Shown here: positions 8,667 to 17,885 of the stretch, piece after piece
Position numbering within the stretch: the first letter of the stretch is position 1
Layout: each line of letters opens with the position of its first letter
From: Nostoc sp. TCL240-02
GTDB lineage: Bacteria; Cyanobacteriota; Cyanobacteriia; Cyanobacteriales; Nostocaceae
Length of the DNA: 64,000 nt
Assembly (NCBI RefSeq): GCF_013343235.1
Contig: NZ_CP040094.1
Span: 5,079,001 to 5,143,000 of the forward strand
Direction: 5' to 3'
Position numbers and translations under genes: made by a program
The notes under the pieces: model-generated
Told to the model about the DNA's origin: nothing
What the model saw: only the letters and a program-made list of their open reading frames with translations
Databases searched by the model: none

Positions 8667-10553
8667 TTAATTGATATATTGTTCAATAAAAGTTTCCAAA
8701 CGTTTGAGTTGGAAATTACTAGCAAGCTGCGTAAGTTGCTGGGAAAAAAGATTGAGCTTTTCATCAGATGCAGAAATTTGTTCAGCCAATTCTAAAATAT
8801 TTTGAATATCGCCATCTTGGGATAATTCGAGTAATTCTTGCAAAACCTCTTTGCTAGGATAAATCATCTCATTTTGTTGATTAAAGCCATCTGTAGAGAT
8901 TTTTTTGATAGCTTCTACTTTAGCATCGAAAATCCATTCCAGTTGCAAAAACTGTCGTAGCATTTCTAGCAGATTTTCAGCTTCTATAGGCTTTGGTAAA
9001 AAGGCATCTGCACCTACATCAATACTCTTGTGCTGGTCAATTGCAAAGACACTTGCTGACGAAGCGACGATCGGAATCTCTTTAAATGCTCCAGCCTGAC
9101 GTAAACGATTAATTAACTCAAATCCATCCAATATCGGCATCACTAAATCAGTGATAATCATGTCTGGTTCGTGGGCTAGAGACTGTACCCATGCTTCCTG
9201 ACCATTACTAGCTTCTACAACAGTAAACCCAATTGGCTCTAGTAAATTTACAATTACCGAGCGGTTTTCCCATTTATCATCCGCAATCAAAATGGTGCGC
9301 CTTTTTCCTTGATAACCGATAATAGTTCCCTGCTCAACTACTCTAGAAACCTTTGCCCAATCTTTAGATTCTGAAAATTTTGCCTCAAACCAGAAAGTGC
9401 TACCTTTGCCAAATTCACTTTGCACCTGAATTTGACCACCCATCAACAAAACAATTTTTTGGCTGATTGCTAATCCTAAGCCTGTACCTTCAGATTGTCG
9501 TTTCTGACTCCCCACTTGCTCAAAGGGCTGGAAGATTTTTTCGGCTTGTTCAGGGGTTATGCCAGTGCCAGTATCTACTACCTCAAAGCGAATTTTGTAG
9601 TTAATTTTTCCATTAGTATTTGATTCTTGACCAATGACCTGAGCTTTGAAAGTGACACTGCCTTGATGAGTAAATTTCATGGCATTACTAAGCAAGTTAA
9701 TCAGTACTTGTCGCAAGCGTTTTTCATCAGCATGAATACCCGTTGGTAAATTAGGATCGAGTTCGATTTGAAATGCGATGACTTTTTGTTCTGCCCTGAT
9801 GCGGCAAATTTCAGTCACGCTATCTATAAAGGCAGGCAAGTAGAAATCAACAGGATACAATTCTAACTTCCGGGCTTCAATCTTGGAGAGATCCAGGACA
9901 TCATTAATTAAGGTTAAAAGATGAGAGCCACATTGATAAATAACGCCGAGTCCTTTGCGGCCTTTTTCACTTAAAGATTCTGTGCGTTGGAGAATTTGTG
10001 TATAGCCCAAGATGCCATTAAGAGGTGTGCGTAGTTCATGACTCATGTTGGCTAGAAATTCACTCTTGGCTTGGCTAGAGTTTTGAGCGACTTCTTCTGC
10101 AAGACGTAGTTCTTTCTCAATACGCTTGCGTTCGACAATTTCTGTTGAAAGGACTTTATTAATAGCTTCTAACTGGGCTGGGCTGGGTAGTGTGAGAGCT
10201 TGAGGCATCAGGTAAAATAACGCAAATGCCGTGTATATGGAAATAATGGCAGTTATAGCTTTTAAACCACCTGCAACCCAATAGTTTGGATGCCAAAGCG
10301 TCCAAATATCCATCAAGTGTCCAGTACCGCAGGCAATAATAAAAGCACCAAATAACAAAAAGACTCCATTGAAAGGAACGTCTTTGCGCTTGGAAATAAA
10401 GTAAATCAGTAGGAAGGGAATAGAATAATAAGCCAGAGCGATCGTGGCATCAGAAATAATGTGAAGCCAAACTAATCCAGTTTGCCAGAGATAACAATGT
10501 CCGTGGGGAATAAAACCGTTAGATTGGAAAGGATAGTTGAAAAATGTCGGCAT
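8667..10553 (-). CDS. Ethylene-receptor-like hybrid histidine kinase
   Basis: 628 residues from ATG 10553; a longer TTG start at 10607 exists, but MPTFF just before the sensor domain matches the family start better. Three transmembrane helices (about residues 30-130) carry Cys75-x3-His79 in the ACGTGH context, equivalent to the copper-binding Cys65/His69 pair of plant ETR1. A coiled coil, HisKA (His172 in NMSHELRTPLNG), HATPase with the DTGTGI and GTGLGLA boxes, and a C-terminal receiver (ITDLVMPILDGFE) follow, then an Hpt-like helical tail without a clear phospho-His. Unlike plant ETR1, no GAF domain is evident. First gene of a two-kinase operon. Confidence 0.88.
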   Translation of the reverse strand: MPTFFNYPFQSNGFIPHGHCYLWQTGLVWLHIISDATIALAYYSIPFLLIYFISKRKDVPFNGVFLLFGAFIIACGTGHLMDIWTLWHPNYWVAGGLKAITAIISIYTAFALFYLMPQALTLPSPAQLEAINKVLSTEIVERKRIEKELRLAEEVAQNSSQAKSEFLANMSHELRTPLNGILGYTQILQRTESLSEKGRKGLGVIYQCGSHLLTLINDVLDLSKIEARKLELYPVDFYLPAFIDSVTEICRIRAEQKVIAFQIELDPNLPTGIHADEKRLRQVLINLLSNAMKFTHQGSVTFKAQVIGQESNTNGKINYKIRFEVVDTGTGITPEQAEKIFQPFEQVGSQKRQSEGTGLGLAISQKIVLLMGGQIQVQSEFGKGSTFWFEAKFSESKDWAKVSRVVEQGTIIGYQGKRRTILIADDKWENRSVIVNLLEPIGFTVVEASNGQEAWVQSLAHEPDMIITDLVMPILDGFELINRLRQAGAFKEIPIVASSASVFAIDQHKSIDVGADAFLPKPIEAENLLEMLRQFLQLEWIFDAKVEAIKKISTDGFNQQNEMIYPSKEVLQELLELSQDGDIQNILELAEQISASDEKLNLFSQQLTQLASNFQLKRLETFIEQYIN

Positions 10554-10679
10554 AATACTAGGGGTTGTTGGATTTGAAATATATACCCGTAACCCTAGTA
10601 TTCCCAAACCATCAAGCTAGAAAGCGCGATCGCTATTTTTTTACATTAGTCTTTAATTAATGCTTGAAGTACTAAGTAC

Positions 10680-10800
10680 CAAGAAAGATGGTGTATATTT
10701 TGCGTAGGCGTAGCCCGCACTTCTCTACGAGACGCTGCGCGTAGCTTGCTTCCCCGGAGGGGTACGACAAGCTAAGTGACCATCGTAGACATCGCCCATC
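10680..10800. repeat. Interspersed palindromic repeat of the Nostoc type
   Basis: The stretch is built of segments such as GGCGTAGCCCGCAC, TCTCTACGAGACGCTGCGCG and TAGACATCGCCC, which are typical of dispersed repeats in Nostoc genomes and can fold on themselves. It fills the gap between the sensor operon and petN. Confidence 0.55.
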
Positions 10801-10895
10801 AAAGTTACAATGCCATTTATAAAAAAATCTCTGCCTGCCCAATCCCTGTATGATAAATATTAGAAACCTTTTGTAATTATTTGAAAAGCGGGACT

Positions 10896-10985
10896 ATGGA
10901 GATTTTGACACTAGGTTGGGTATCGCTGTTAGTTGTGTTCACTTGGTCAATTGCAATGGTAGTTTGGGGACGTAACGGACTGTAG
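10896..10985 (+). CDS. petN: Cytochrome b6f complex subunit PetN
   Basis: 29 residues beginning [18 protein letters not shown] and ending VVWGRNGL. Length, single transmembrane helix, and the conserved GW near the start and VVWGR-GL end match PetN (subunit VIII), a structural subunit of the thylakoid cytochrome b6f complex that links the photosystems. The stop at 10983-10985 is followed after seven bases by another small membrane-protein gene, making a likely bicistronic unit closed by the hairpin at 11182. Confidence 0.93.
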   Translation: MEILTLGWVSLLVVFTWSIAMVVWGRNGL

Positions 10986-10992
10986 AGGCATT

Positions 10993-11154
10993 GTGGAAAG
11001 TCCATTTTTGAGTATTTTAGCTTTAGTTGCCGTACTGCTGCTTGTAGTAGTCACCGGTGGTATTGGTTATTTAACCGTGGCAGATTGGCGCGATCGCCGT
11101 CGCCGAGATGAAGAGAAACGCACCAGCCGCAGCGCCACTCCCAAGCGGCGATAA
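10993..11154 (+). CDS. Small single-helix membrane protein downstream of petN
   Basis: 53 residues from GTG 10993. A hydrophobic helix (about residues 6-29, SILALVAVLLLVVVTGGIGY) is followed by a highly basic tail (DWRDRRRRDEEKRTSR). Seven bases separate it from petN and a strong terminator follows, so the two are likely co-expressed. The TVADWRDRR region looks conserved in cyanobacteria, but no function is known to me. A role at the thylakoid membrane is only inferred from its position. Confidence 0.75.
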   Translation: MESPFLSILALVAVLLLVVVTGGIGYLTVADWRDRRRRDEEKRTSRSATPKRR

Positions 11155-11181
11155 TTTTCTCGTGGTTGAAAAATGTTCTTG

Positions 11182-11219
11182 TAGGGACACGATACTATCG
11201 TGTCCCTATATTGTTTTTT
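11182..11219 (+). terminator. Rho-independent terminator of the petN unit
   Basis: A 12-bp perfect stem (TAGGGACACGAT / ATCGTGTCCCTA, three-base loop, 11182-11208) is followed by TATTGTTTTTT. Confidence 0.85.
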
Positions 11220-11306
11220 GGCATTCTAAGGAAAGAACTGTTACCTTTGCGATCGCAAGGGGAATTATAAGATAGAAGACTTTCAATATTTAAAGTCCCA
11301 CTGGGA

Positions 11307-14300
11307 ATGGAAAACTCCTCTACTACTCAACCCATAGAACCAAATTCAGAACTGCAAGAATCTCGTTCAGATGTGACATCCTCCTTGCGTCAGAATGAGC
11401 AACAAAAAACCTTATCTGGGGTTATTGCCCGTATTCGGGAGTCTCTAGACATAGAAACTATCTTCAAAATTACAGTCACAGAAGTTCGCCAACTTCTGAA
11501 AAGCGATCGGGTTGGCGTATTTCGTTTTTATCCTGATTTGGCATGGGAAGGGGAATTTATTTATGAAGATGTAGCAACAGAATGGGATTCGGCACTAGCA
11601 GCCAATCTGCATGACCACTGCTTTAGTGAGAAGTTCGCAGCACTGTATCAGCAAGGTCGCATTAGAGCAATAGCTGATATTTATCAAGTTAATGCCAGTG
11701 ATTGCTACATCCAGATTCTAGAAAGATTCCAAGTACGTGCTACTATAACTGCCCCCTTGATCAAAGGTAAAAATTTATGGGGATTATTGTGTATTCATCA
11801 GTGTAGTAGTTCTCGGCAATGGGAAGCATCAGAAATTGAGTTTGTGCAATTAATTGCCGAACATCTAGGGGTTGCTTTACAGCAAGCAGATTACCTTGAA
11901 CAAGTAAAACTACAATCAGCAGAACTAGCACAAGCAAAAGCCAGAGAAAAAGCAGCCCAATGGCAAAAAACCATAGCCATAACTATTGAGAAAATTCGTC
12001 AGTCTCTAGACTTAAAAAGCATTTTCCACACAAGCACCGCAGAACTTCGGCAGTTACTAAATGCCGATCGCGTGGCTATTTATCGTTTCAATCCTGATTG
12101 GAGTGGTGAATTTGTGTTTGAATCAGTGGCAGAGGGTTGGATTTCCCTCATTGATGAACAATTGCAGCAGCCGGAATTGAGTAAAAATGTCAGTGAATGT
12201 AGCGCCAAAGATTTAGCTAAACCTCCAGTCGCTGATACCTACTTGCAAGATACAGAGGGTGGTAGCTTCAGCCGATGTGAAGTTTATCGTGTTTGTAATG
12301 ATATTTATAATTCAGGCTTTAGCGACTGCTACATTAAAATCTTAGAAATCTATCAAGCAAGAGCTTATGTGATTATTGCCATTTACCACGGTCAGAAGCT
12401 CTGGGGCTTGCTAGCAGCATACCAAAATGCTAGAATTCGTGATTGGCAAAAAGATGAGATTTACTTGCTTACCCAAGTTGGCACTCAACTAGGTGTGGCT
12501 TTGCAGCAAGCAGAATTTATCCAACAAATGCAGATTCAAGCAGCAGATATCAGCAAAGCTGCTGAAAGGCAAAGGGCGTTGGCGAACACCGTAGAAAAAA
12601 TTCGTCAGTCTCTTGATATTGAAACCATCTTTAAAACCACAACTCAAGAAGTTCGTCGGTTATTAGAAGTGGAACGAGTCGCAATCTATCGCTTCTATCC
12701 TGATTGGAGTGGCGAGTTTGTTGCTGATTCTATTGTTGATGGCTGGACACCAATGGTTAAGCCGCAGCCTGTGACAGAAGGCGTTCTTGTGCAAAGAAAG
12801 CAAGCGGGTAAGTATGCACGCAATGAAGTTTTTGTCCCAATTTCCCAGGGTGAGAAGCTGTGGGGATTGTTAGTAGCTTATCAAAACTCCCAGCCCCGTT
12901 ATTGGCAAGATGAGGAAATCAACTTATTGGCACAAGTTGGCGTTCAATTGGGGGTAGCATTACAGCAAGCTGAGTCTTTGAAACAGATGCAGGTGCAAGC
13001 CCAAAAACTGGCTAAAGCCGCCGAACGAGAACGCAAAGCAGCCGAAAGACAGAAGGCCCTGGCTGCGACAGTGGAGAAAATTCGCCAGTCTCTTGATATT
13101 GATACCATCTTTGCCACCAGTGCAGAAGAAGTCCGACGGCTATTGGAAGTTGACCGAGTGACAATCTATCAATTCAGGACTGATTGGAGTGGCGAATTTG
13201 TTGCTGAGTCTTTAGCCCAGGGTTGGACACCAGTAAAGGAAATTTTACCTGTAGTTGCAGATGATTACTTACAACAAACCCAAGGTGGAAACTTTGCTAA
13301 TGGTGAAAGTAGTGCTATCAAAGATATTTACAGCGCCAATTATTCTATCTGTCATATTGCTCTGCTTGAGCTAATGGAGGCTAGGGCATATATAATTGTG
13401 CCGATTTTTCAGGGCGAGAAGCTTTGGGGATTACTAGCAGCTTATCAAAATCTCAAACCGCGTGATTGGCAAGAAGATGAGGTAGATTTGCTGATGCAAA
13501 TTGGTACTCAATTAGGGGTAGGACTTCAGCAAGCTGAATTACTTGAACAAACTCAACGTCAAAAAGAAGAACTTACCCAGACTCTTAAAGAATTACAAAA
13601 CACTCAGAGCCAATTGATTCAAAGTGAAAAAATGGCAGGTTTAGGGCAGTTAGTTGCTGGTGTAGCACATGAAATTAACAACCCGATTAGTTTTATTTAC
13701 GGCAATATTATCTATGTCACGGAACATACCGAAAATTTATTTAAATTACTCCGTCTTTATCAGAAACAGTATCCTAAGGGAACAGGAGAAATTCAAAAGC
13801 AAGCAGCAGCAATAGATTTAGATTTCATTAGTGATGACTTGCCCAAAATTTTGACTTCCATGAAGATGGGGGCAGAGCGAATCTCTCAACTCGTCTTGTC
13901 ATTACGAATTTTTTCTCGAATTGACGAAGTAGGAATAAAGCCCGTTAACCTTCATGAAGGTATCGACAGTACTTTGCTAATTTTACAACATCGACTGCAA
14001 CCACAGACTAATTCTTTTGCTATTGAGGTAGTTAAGGAATATGGTGAATTGCCCCCAGTAGTCTGCTATGCAGCGCAGATGAATCAGGTGTTTATGAATA
14101 TTCTCAACAATGCGATCGATGCACTAGAAAACTCAGCAACTTGTGGAAAAAAAATTGACAATCCTAAAATTTGGATTCGTACAGAAATAATCGAAGGGAA
14201 TAGTATTCTGATTTGGATTGCCGACAATGGTTGTGGGATTCCAGAGATGATGCGATCGCGAATTTTTGAACCTTTCTTTACCACTAAACAACCTGGACAA

Positions 14301-14435
14301 GGGATCGGTTTGGGGTTATCTATTAGCTACCAAATTATTGTAGAAAAACACGCCGGTAATATCAAATGTGTTTCTGAACCTGGTAATGGCTGTGAGTTCT
14401 GGATAGAAATTCCGATTAAAGGGATAGTTAGTTAA
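11307..14435 (+). CDS. Four-GAF cyanobacteriochrome-like histidine kinase
   Basis: 1042 residues, soluble, with four GAF domains (about 45-190, 235-400, 435-560, 600-745), each led by a repeated [15 protein letters not shown] helix. GAF4 has Cys682-His683 in the SICHIALLE context, the canonical bilin-attachment position of cyanobacteriochromes, with WSGEFVAES and LWGLLAAYQ signatures. GAF1 and GAF2 have Cys-Tyr at the equivalent site (Cys133, Cys341). GAF3 is shortened there and lacks the Cys. A C-terminal HisKA (His788 in GVAHEINNP) and HATPase (DNGCGIP, GIGLGLS) complete a light-sensing kinase. Bilin binding is inferred. The gene stands alone; no receiver domain adjoins. Confidence 0.88.
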   Translation: MENSSTTQPIEPNSELQESRSDVTSSLRQNEQQKTLSGVIARIRESLDIETIFKITVTEVRQLLKSDRVGVFRFYPDLAWEGEFIYEDVATEWDSALAANLHDHCFSEKFAALYQQGRIRAIADIYQVNASDCYIQILERFQVRATITAPLIKGKNLWGLLCIHQCSSSRQWEASEIEFVQLIAEHLGVALQQADYLEQVKLQSAELAQAKAREKAAQWQKTIAITIEKIRQSLDLKSIFHTSTAELRQLLNADRVAIYRFNPDWSGEFVFESVAEGWISLIDEQLQQPELSKNVSECSAKDLAKPPVADTYLQDTEGGSFSRCEVYRVCNDIYNSGFSDCYIKILEIYQARAYVIIAIYHGQKLWGLLAAYQNARIRDWQKDEIYLLTQVGTQLGVALQQAEFIQQMQIQAADISKAAERQRALANTVEKIRQSLDIETIFKTTTQEVRRLLEVERVAIYRFYPDWSGEFVADSIVDGWTPMVKPQPVTEGVLVQRKQAGKYARNEVFVPISQGEKLWGLLVAYQNSQPRYWQDEEINLLAQVGVQLGVALQQAESLKQMQVQAQKLAKAAERERKAAERQKALAATVEKIRQSLDIDTIFATSAEEVRRLLEVDRVTIYQFRTDWSGEFVAESLAQGWTPVKEILPVVADDYLQQTQGGNFANGESSAIKDIYSANYSICHIALLELMEARAYIIVPIFQGEKLWGLLAAYQNLKPRDWQEDEVDLLMQIGTQLGVGLQQAELLEQTQRQKEELTQTLKELQNTQSQLIQSEKMAGLGQLVAGVAHEINNPISFIYGNIIYVTEHTENLFKLLRLYQKQYPKGTGEIQKQAAAIDLDFISDDLPKILTSMKMGAERISQLVLSLRIFSRIDEVGIKPVNLHEGIDSTLLILQHRLQPQTNSFAIEVVKEYGELPPVVCYAAQMNQVFMNILNNAIDALENSATCGKKIDNPKIWIRTEIIEGNSILIWIADNGCGIPEMMRSRIFEPFFTTKQPGQGIGLGLSISYQIIVEKHAGNIKCVSEPGNGCEFWIEIPIKGIVS

Positions 14436-14560
14436 GGAAAAAACCAGGCGATGCATTCTCTACGAAAGGCTACACAGAGGATACAGAGGAAGGAGAAAAA
14501 GGCGGGGATCGCCGATCATAATTTTACTACCTACAATTAATAATATAAATTCCTCAATGA

Positions 14561-14697
14561 ATTAATCTGGAAACTAAAGAAATTCTCCAAGCACTGCCAA
14601 ACCTGAGCATAAGCGATCGCCTAAAGATAGCTGAATCAGCCCTGCAATTGATTATTGAAGAAAAACAATTATCGAGGCGAAGGCTCAGGCACGATTG
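14561..14697 (+). pseudogene. Remnant of a short antitoxin-like protein
   Basis: The frame reads EILQALPNLSISDRLKIAES then ALQLIIEEKQ, which resembles the N-terminus of small cyanobacterial antitoxin or hypothetical proteins of the ALPxLSxxDRLxIAE type. An in-frame TGA precedes it and no start codon is found; it ends in a stop after about 45 codons. It is probably a decayed fragment. Confidence 0.45.
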
Positions 14698-14701
14698 AGC
14701 T

Positions 14702-15056
14702 TTGGATGCCGAATATTTCACAGGTTCCGTCCGCATCAATTCCCTGTTTTCAGCACGCAACCCGTCACGCATGGATGGGACTAGTGTAACCTTCGAGCCT
14801 GGTGCGCGCACAGCGTGACATAGACATCCGCCCGGACAGACCCTGATTGTGACGGCTGGGTCTGGTTATGTCTAGGAATGGGGCGGACAAATTCAGCAAA
14901 TCAGACCAGGTGATGTTGTCCGAATTGCGCTCGGGCTGAAACACTGGCATGGAGACAACCACCACAGCCATGACGCACATCGCCCTTCAGGAAGAGCTTA
15001 ATGGCAAACCTGTGGACTGGATGGAACAGGTCAATGACGAGCAATATCCCAACTAA
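14702..15056 (+). pseudogene. Decayed cupin protein gene
   Basis: Translation gives [19 protein letters not shown] and [11 protein letters not shown], then a TGA at 14816 where the family has the Trp of WHRHP, next HRHPPGQTLIVTAGSGYV, a TAG at 14873, EWGGQIQQIRPGDVVR and LKHWHGD. A frame change near 14955 then restores [30 protein letters not shown] and a stop. The HxH and the downstream HWHG metal residues identify a single-domain cupin (mandelonitrile-lyase or quercetinase-like). Two nonsense changes plus one frameshift show it is dead. Confidence 0.85.
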
Positions 15057-15115
15057 TCTCCGCATCTGCTGATTTTAAGACCTGGTTTAGATAAAGAATT
15101 ATTAGGAGAAAAATA

Positions 15116-15232
15116 ATGACGACAAACGAGAATGGAAACTACACAGGAAAAGTTGTGTTTGTGACTGGAGCAGCGAACGGCATTGGTCGAGCTACGGCGC
15201 TGACATTTGCCCGTGAGGGCGCTAATGTCTAA
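15116..15232 (+). pseudogene. Truncated short-chain dehydrogenase (SDR)
   Basis: A good ribosome site (AGGAG) precedes ATG 15116. The 38 residues include GKVVFVTGAANGIGRATALTF, with the TGxxxGIG dinucleotide-binding motif of classical SDRs, and end REGANV followed by TAA where the second strand of the Rossmann fold should continue. The rest of the enzyme is missing, replaced by transposon-like DNA. Likely the neighbour of the cupin gene in an ancestral operon before decay. Confidence 0.8.
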
Positions 15233-15318
15233 ACTTTGGACTAAAAGGCTAGAGAAAAGCAGTCAGCAGTAACACTGACTGCCGTAAAGTCAATGAAAGT
15301 AATCGATAAATCATTGAC

Positions 15319-15503
15319 GTGATGATCCTGACACAACTAGAAAAATTCCGCCAAGCTATCTACGATAGTTTGGGGAAGGTCAAAGATGCAGTATTTGAAT
15401 TGATGGATGCAGTATTGACAAGTCCAAGTATCCGATCATTTGTCAGCTTGTCTCAAAGCCCAGTATTTCGAAGTCCAAACTCAAGTACGAAACTACTACG
15501 AAT
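15319..15503 (+). pseudogene. Transposase-like N-terminal fragment
   Basis: The frame reads LEKFRQAIYDSLGKVKDAV, FELMDAVLTSPSIRSFVSL and SQSPVF, which I recognise as resembling the N-terminus of a cyanobacterial transposase. It is cut at 15504 by the terminal inverted repeat of the IS5-type element, and no continuation is seen on the other side. The family assignment is tentative. Confidence 0.5.
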
Positions 15504-16391
15504 CTATCCCACTAATGCCAAAATGAGGTAATATTTTCTTGTACAAGAAAAGAGTGTGTATCGATTGATGGCTGGGCGTTTTGAAGGATTAACTGACCTG
15601 GAATGGAAGCTCTTTGATGATGTATTTCCTCAAGAACCATCTAAGCGTGGAAAAGGAATGCCTCATGCCCCGTATCGTCATGTATTAAATAGTTTATTGT
15701 ACATTCTAATTACTGGGTGTCGATGGTGTGATTTACCAAAGGGAGATATATGGGCATCCAAAAGCTCGTCTCATCGATGGTTAAAACGGTGGCGTACAGA
15801 TGGAACATTTGAACATTTACAAGCACGTATATTAGCGATCGCTTCGGAGAAAGGACTCATCAACTGGCAGTTTGGAGCGGTTGATGGGTCTTTTTCCCCC
15901 TGGGAAAGGTGGAGGTGAAGAAGTTGCCTATGGTGGCAAAGTAAAGGGTATATTAATACACACACTTACTGAGGGTAATGGAATGCCACTTTCTAACTCT
16001 ACAACCCCAGCCAACGGGAACGAGAGGGAATAAGTAATACCCTGACTCGATAAAGTCAAACTTAAAACATTAAAACCTGGTAGACCACGTAAGCGAATCA
16101 AAGTACTGGCTGCTGATAAAGGTTATGACTCCAAAGAAAAACGTGCTGCTCTACGCAAAAGATGTATTCGCCCTCAATGGCCAAAACGAGTTTGGAAAAC
16201 TAAGAAAAACAGAGGAAGACCCATCAAAATTTCTGTTCCTAGATTTCAACAAGAGCGGTGTTTCGCTTGGTATCAACGCTCTTGACCGTCGTCTTGTCGT
16301 CAGATGGGAACGTCGAAAAGTTTATTTTGATGCATTTATTGACCTCGCTACCATCCACATCTGGATTAACAAAATATTATTAGTGGGATAG
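15504..16391 (+). mobile_element. Dead IS5-family insertion sequence with 13-bp TIRs
   Basis: The ends are a perfect 13-bp inverted repeat: CTATCCCACTAAT at 15504-15516 and ATTAGTGGGATAG at 16379-16391. Between them lies one decayed DDE transposase gene; its stop codon TAG is part of the right repeat. Element length is 888 bp. No target duplication is clear. It interrupts the transposase-like fragment on its left. Confidence 0.85.
15556..16391 (+). pseudogene. IS5-family transposase, frameshifted
   Basis: The first frame (GTG 15556 or ATG 15568) reads GRFEGLTDLEWKLFDDVFP, HVLNSLLYILITGCRWCDL and GAVDGSF (first catalytic Asp). An extra base in a C-run near 15900 shifts the frame; the next part (GKGGGEEVAYGGKVKG, PANGNERE) meets TAA and TGA stops near 16031-16045, goes on through LAADKGYDSKEKRAAL (second Asp) and RFQQERCFAWYQRS, and shifts again near 16285 into LVVRWERRKVYFDAFIDL. 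At least two frameshifts and two nonsense codons make it inactive. Confidence 0.88.
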
Positions 16392-16436
16392 GTTCACAAA
16401 TATTACTACAAAACTACGGTTCTCAAGTCTTTTCGG

Positions 16437-17705
16437 CTATTGTTTGCTTAAGTCCTGTTCACTTTTCGCTGTTCGGCTGAAGACTCGATAGTAGAGCGAT
16501 GTACTAGTTTCCTTTAAGGGAAACAGCAGATAGGTGAGAGGATTTATTGCCACAATAATATTTCGGAAGTCTCGCCGAGCGAAAAATAAGATAGCACGAG
16601 CAACTTGCTGTGCAGACATAACACCATAGGGATTCAGTTGACTCTTAAACGGGCCAAGAATTAACTTGCGAATTACACAATCCCCATCTAAACGCTTGAG
16701 GGTAACAACATCACCTAACGCTCTTTTGCTGAGTTCATAAAGTGGACTCAGTGCTGGAGAAACCTCAGCCTCAGAAGTATTTACCCAGATTTCCTTCGTT
16801 GCTTTGGCTTGTGGCCCTGTTACGGTTGTCAAAAATATATCCATCAACCGCAACGCTGAAAAGGTATTCACCTCATAAGAAGAGTTGATAGCCTCTAGTG
16901 TGCGGCTGGCGTAGACATTGATTCCGTGGTTGATAATTAAAATATCTACTTTCTCTAAACTATTCCTCAGTTCAGCTTCATTACCCAACTGCCAAGGAAC
17001 CACTTTCACCCCAACTTGCTCTACTAATTTTTCTGGATTAGTGGTTAATGCCACGACTTTAGCATTGTTCTTTACAAGTTCAGCTGCCAAAGCTTGCCCT
17101 AACGCTCCTGATGCTCCGGTTAAAGCGATGGTTTTCCCCTTGAGAGACAGTCCTGTACCAAGAATTTTATCTACTAAGGGAAAGACACCACTGTAGTAAG
17201 CATTGACATCATCAAAATGATGCCGCCAATGGTAAGACCGATTCACCCACCAAATGGATGGAATTGTCTCTAAAGGGCCGGGTAGGTGGTTGTAGTCTGT
17301 ATCAATTTTTCCCTGAAAATACCGCACAGATGCGCCATACAAGAAGGTGGAACCATAAGCTACTCCCAGCCATAAACCCAATTGTTGGACAATTAAGGCA
17401 ACGCCTACCAACACCACCAGCAGTAGACTCGATTCTAAAATGTCGTGATAGAGTTGCGATTCTTGGTAAATTTTCATGGAAACTATCGATAAATCTCGGC
17501 GATAGGCCATGTGGTGTTTGTTGTGCCATTTAGCAAGCCAACTGACTTGGTGACACAAAGCATGGTAAGTGTCTCTCAAGACCTCAGCAAGCAAAAGTGA
17601 AAAAAGTCCCCAACTAGCAAACTCTAAGCCGGCATTTAGCCAAACCCAATTAATTTGTAATCTTGCCTCAATTCCCATCAAGTTTTCAGCTAGCATTTTT
17701 ATCAT
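16437..17705 (-). CDS. Bifunctional sterol desaturase-like / short-chain dehydrogenase
   Basis: 422 residues. The N-terminal half is a fatty-acid-hydroxylase-type membrane domain with di-iron His clusters HALCHQ, WHNKHH and HWRHHFDD and hydrophobic spans near residues 20-45 and 85-125. The C-terminal half (from about residue 190) is an SDR with TGASGALG, NHG and the catalytic Ser/Tyr-x3-Lys (NTSEAE and YELSKRAL). Such fusions are known in cyanobacteria; the substrate is probably a lipid or carotenoid but is unproved. It is followed on the left by the dead IS and preceded by the desaturase gene in the same direction about 180 bases away. Confidence 0.85.
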   Translation of the reverse strand: MIKMLAENLMGIEARLQINWVWLNAGLEFASWGLFSLLLAEVLRDTYHALCHQVSWLAKWHNKHHMAYRRDLSIVSMKIYQESQLYHDILESSLLLVVLVGVALIVQQLGLWLGVAYGSTFLYGASVRYFQGKIDTDYNHLPGPLETIPSIWWVNRSYHWRHHFDDVNAYYSGVFPLVDKILGTGLSLKGKTIALTGASGALGQALAAELVKNNAKVVALTTNPEKLVEQVGVKVVPWQLGNEAELRNSLEKVDILIINHGINVYASRTLEAINSSYEVNTFSALRLMDIFLTTVTGPQAKATKEIWVNTSEAEVSPALSPLYELSKRALGDVVTLKRLDGDCVIRKLILGPFKSQLNPYGVMSAQQVARAILFFARRDFRNIIVAINPLTYLLFPLKETSTSLYYRVFSRTAKSEQDLSKQ

Positions 17706-17790
17706 ATTTGTCTATACTCGTTTTTATTAATCATTCTTCATGATCTGACAAAGGTGCGTTAAGGTCGAGTCTAGAGCAAATTAAAATCAA

Positions 17791-17866
17791 AGGGAATGGG
17801 GAACAGGAGAATGGGGAATGGGAAATGGGGAATGGGGAATGGGGAATGGGGAAATGGGGAAATCAA
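17791..17866. repeat. Short tandem repeat of GGGGAAT units
   Basis: Roughly ten copies of a 7-bp G-rich unit (GGGGAAT with variants) lie between the two lipid-enzyme genes. This is the short tandemly repeated repetitive (STRR) class known from heterocystous cyanobacteria. An apparent open frame across it (17796-17996) is an artefact. Confidence 0.8.
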
Positions 17867-17885
17867 GGAGAATAACCATGCCCAA

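Noticed and set aside
10554..10607. Longer TTG start for the ethylene-receptor-like kinase
   Set aside because: The 18 extra residues precede the normal family start and lack a ribosome site; ATG 10553 fits the sensor domain.
14554..14980. Minus-strand frames opposite the cupin pseudogene
   Set aside because: They are antisense shadows of the decayed cupin sequence, whose plus-strand reading matches a known fold.
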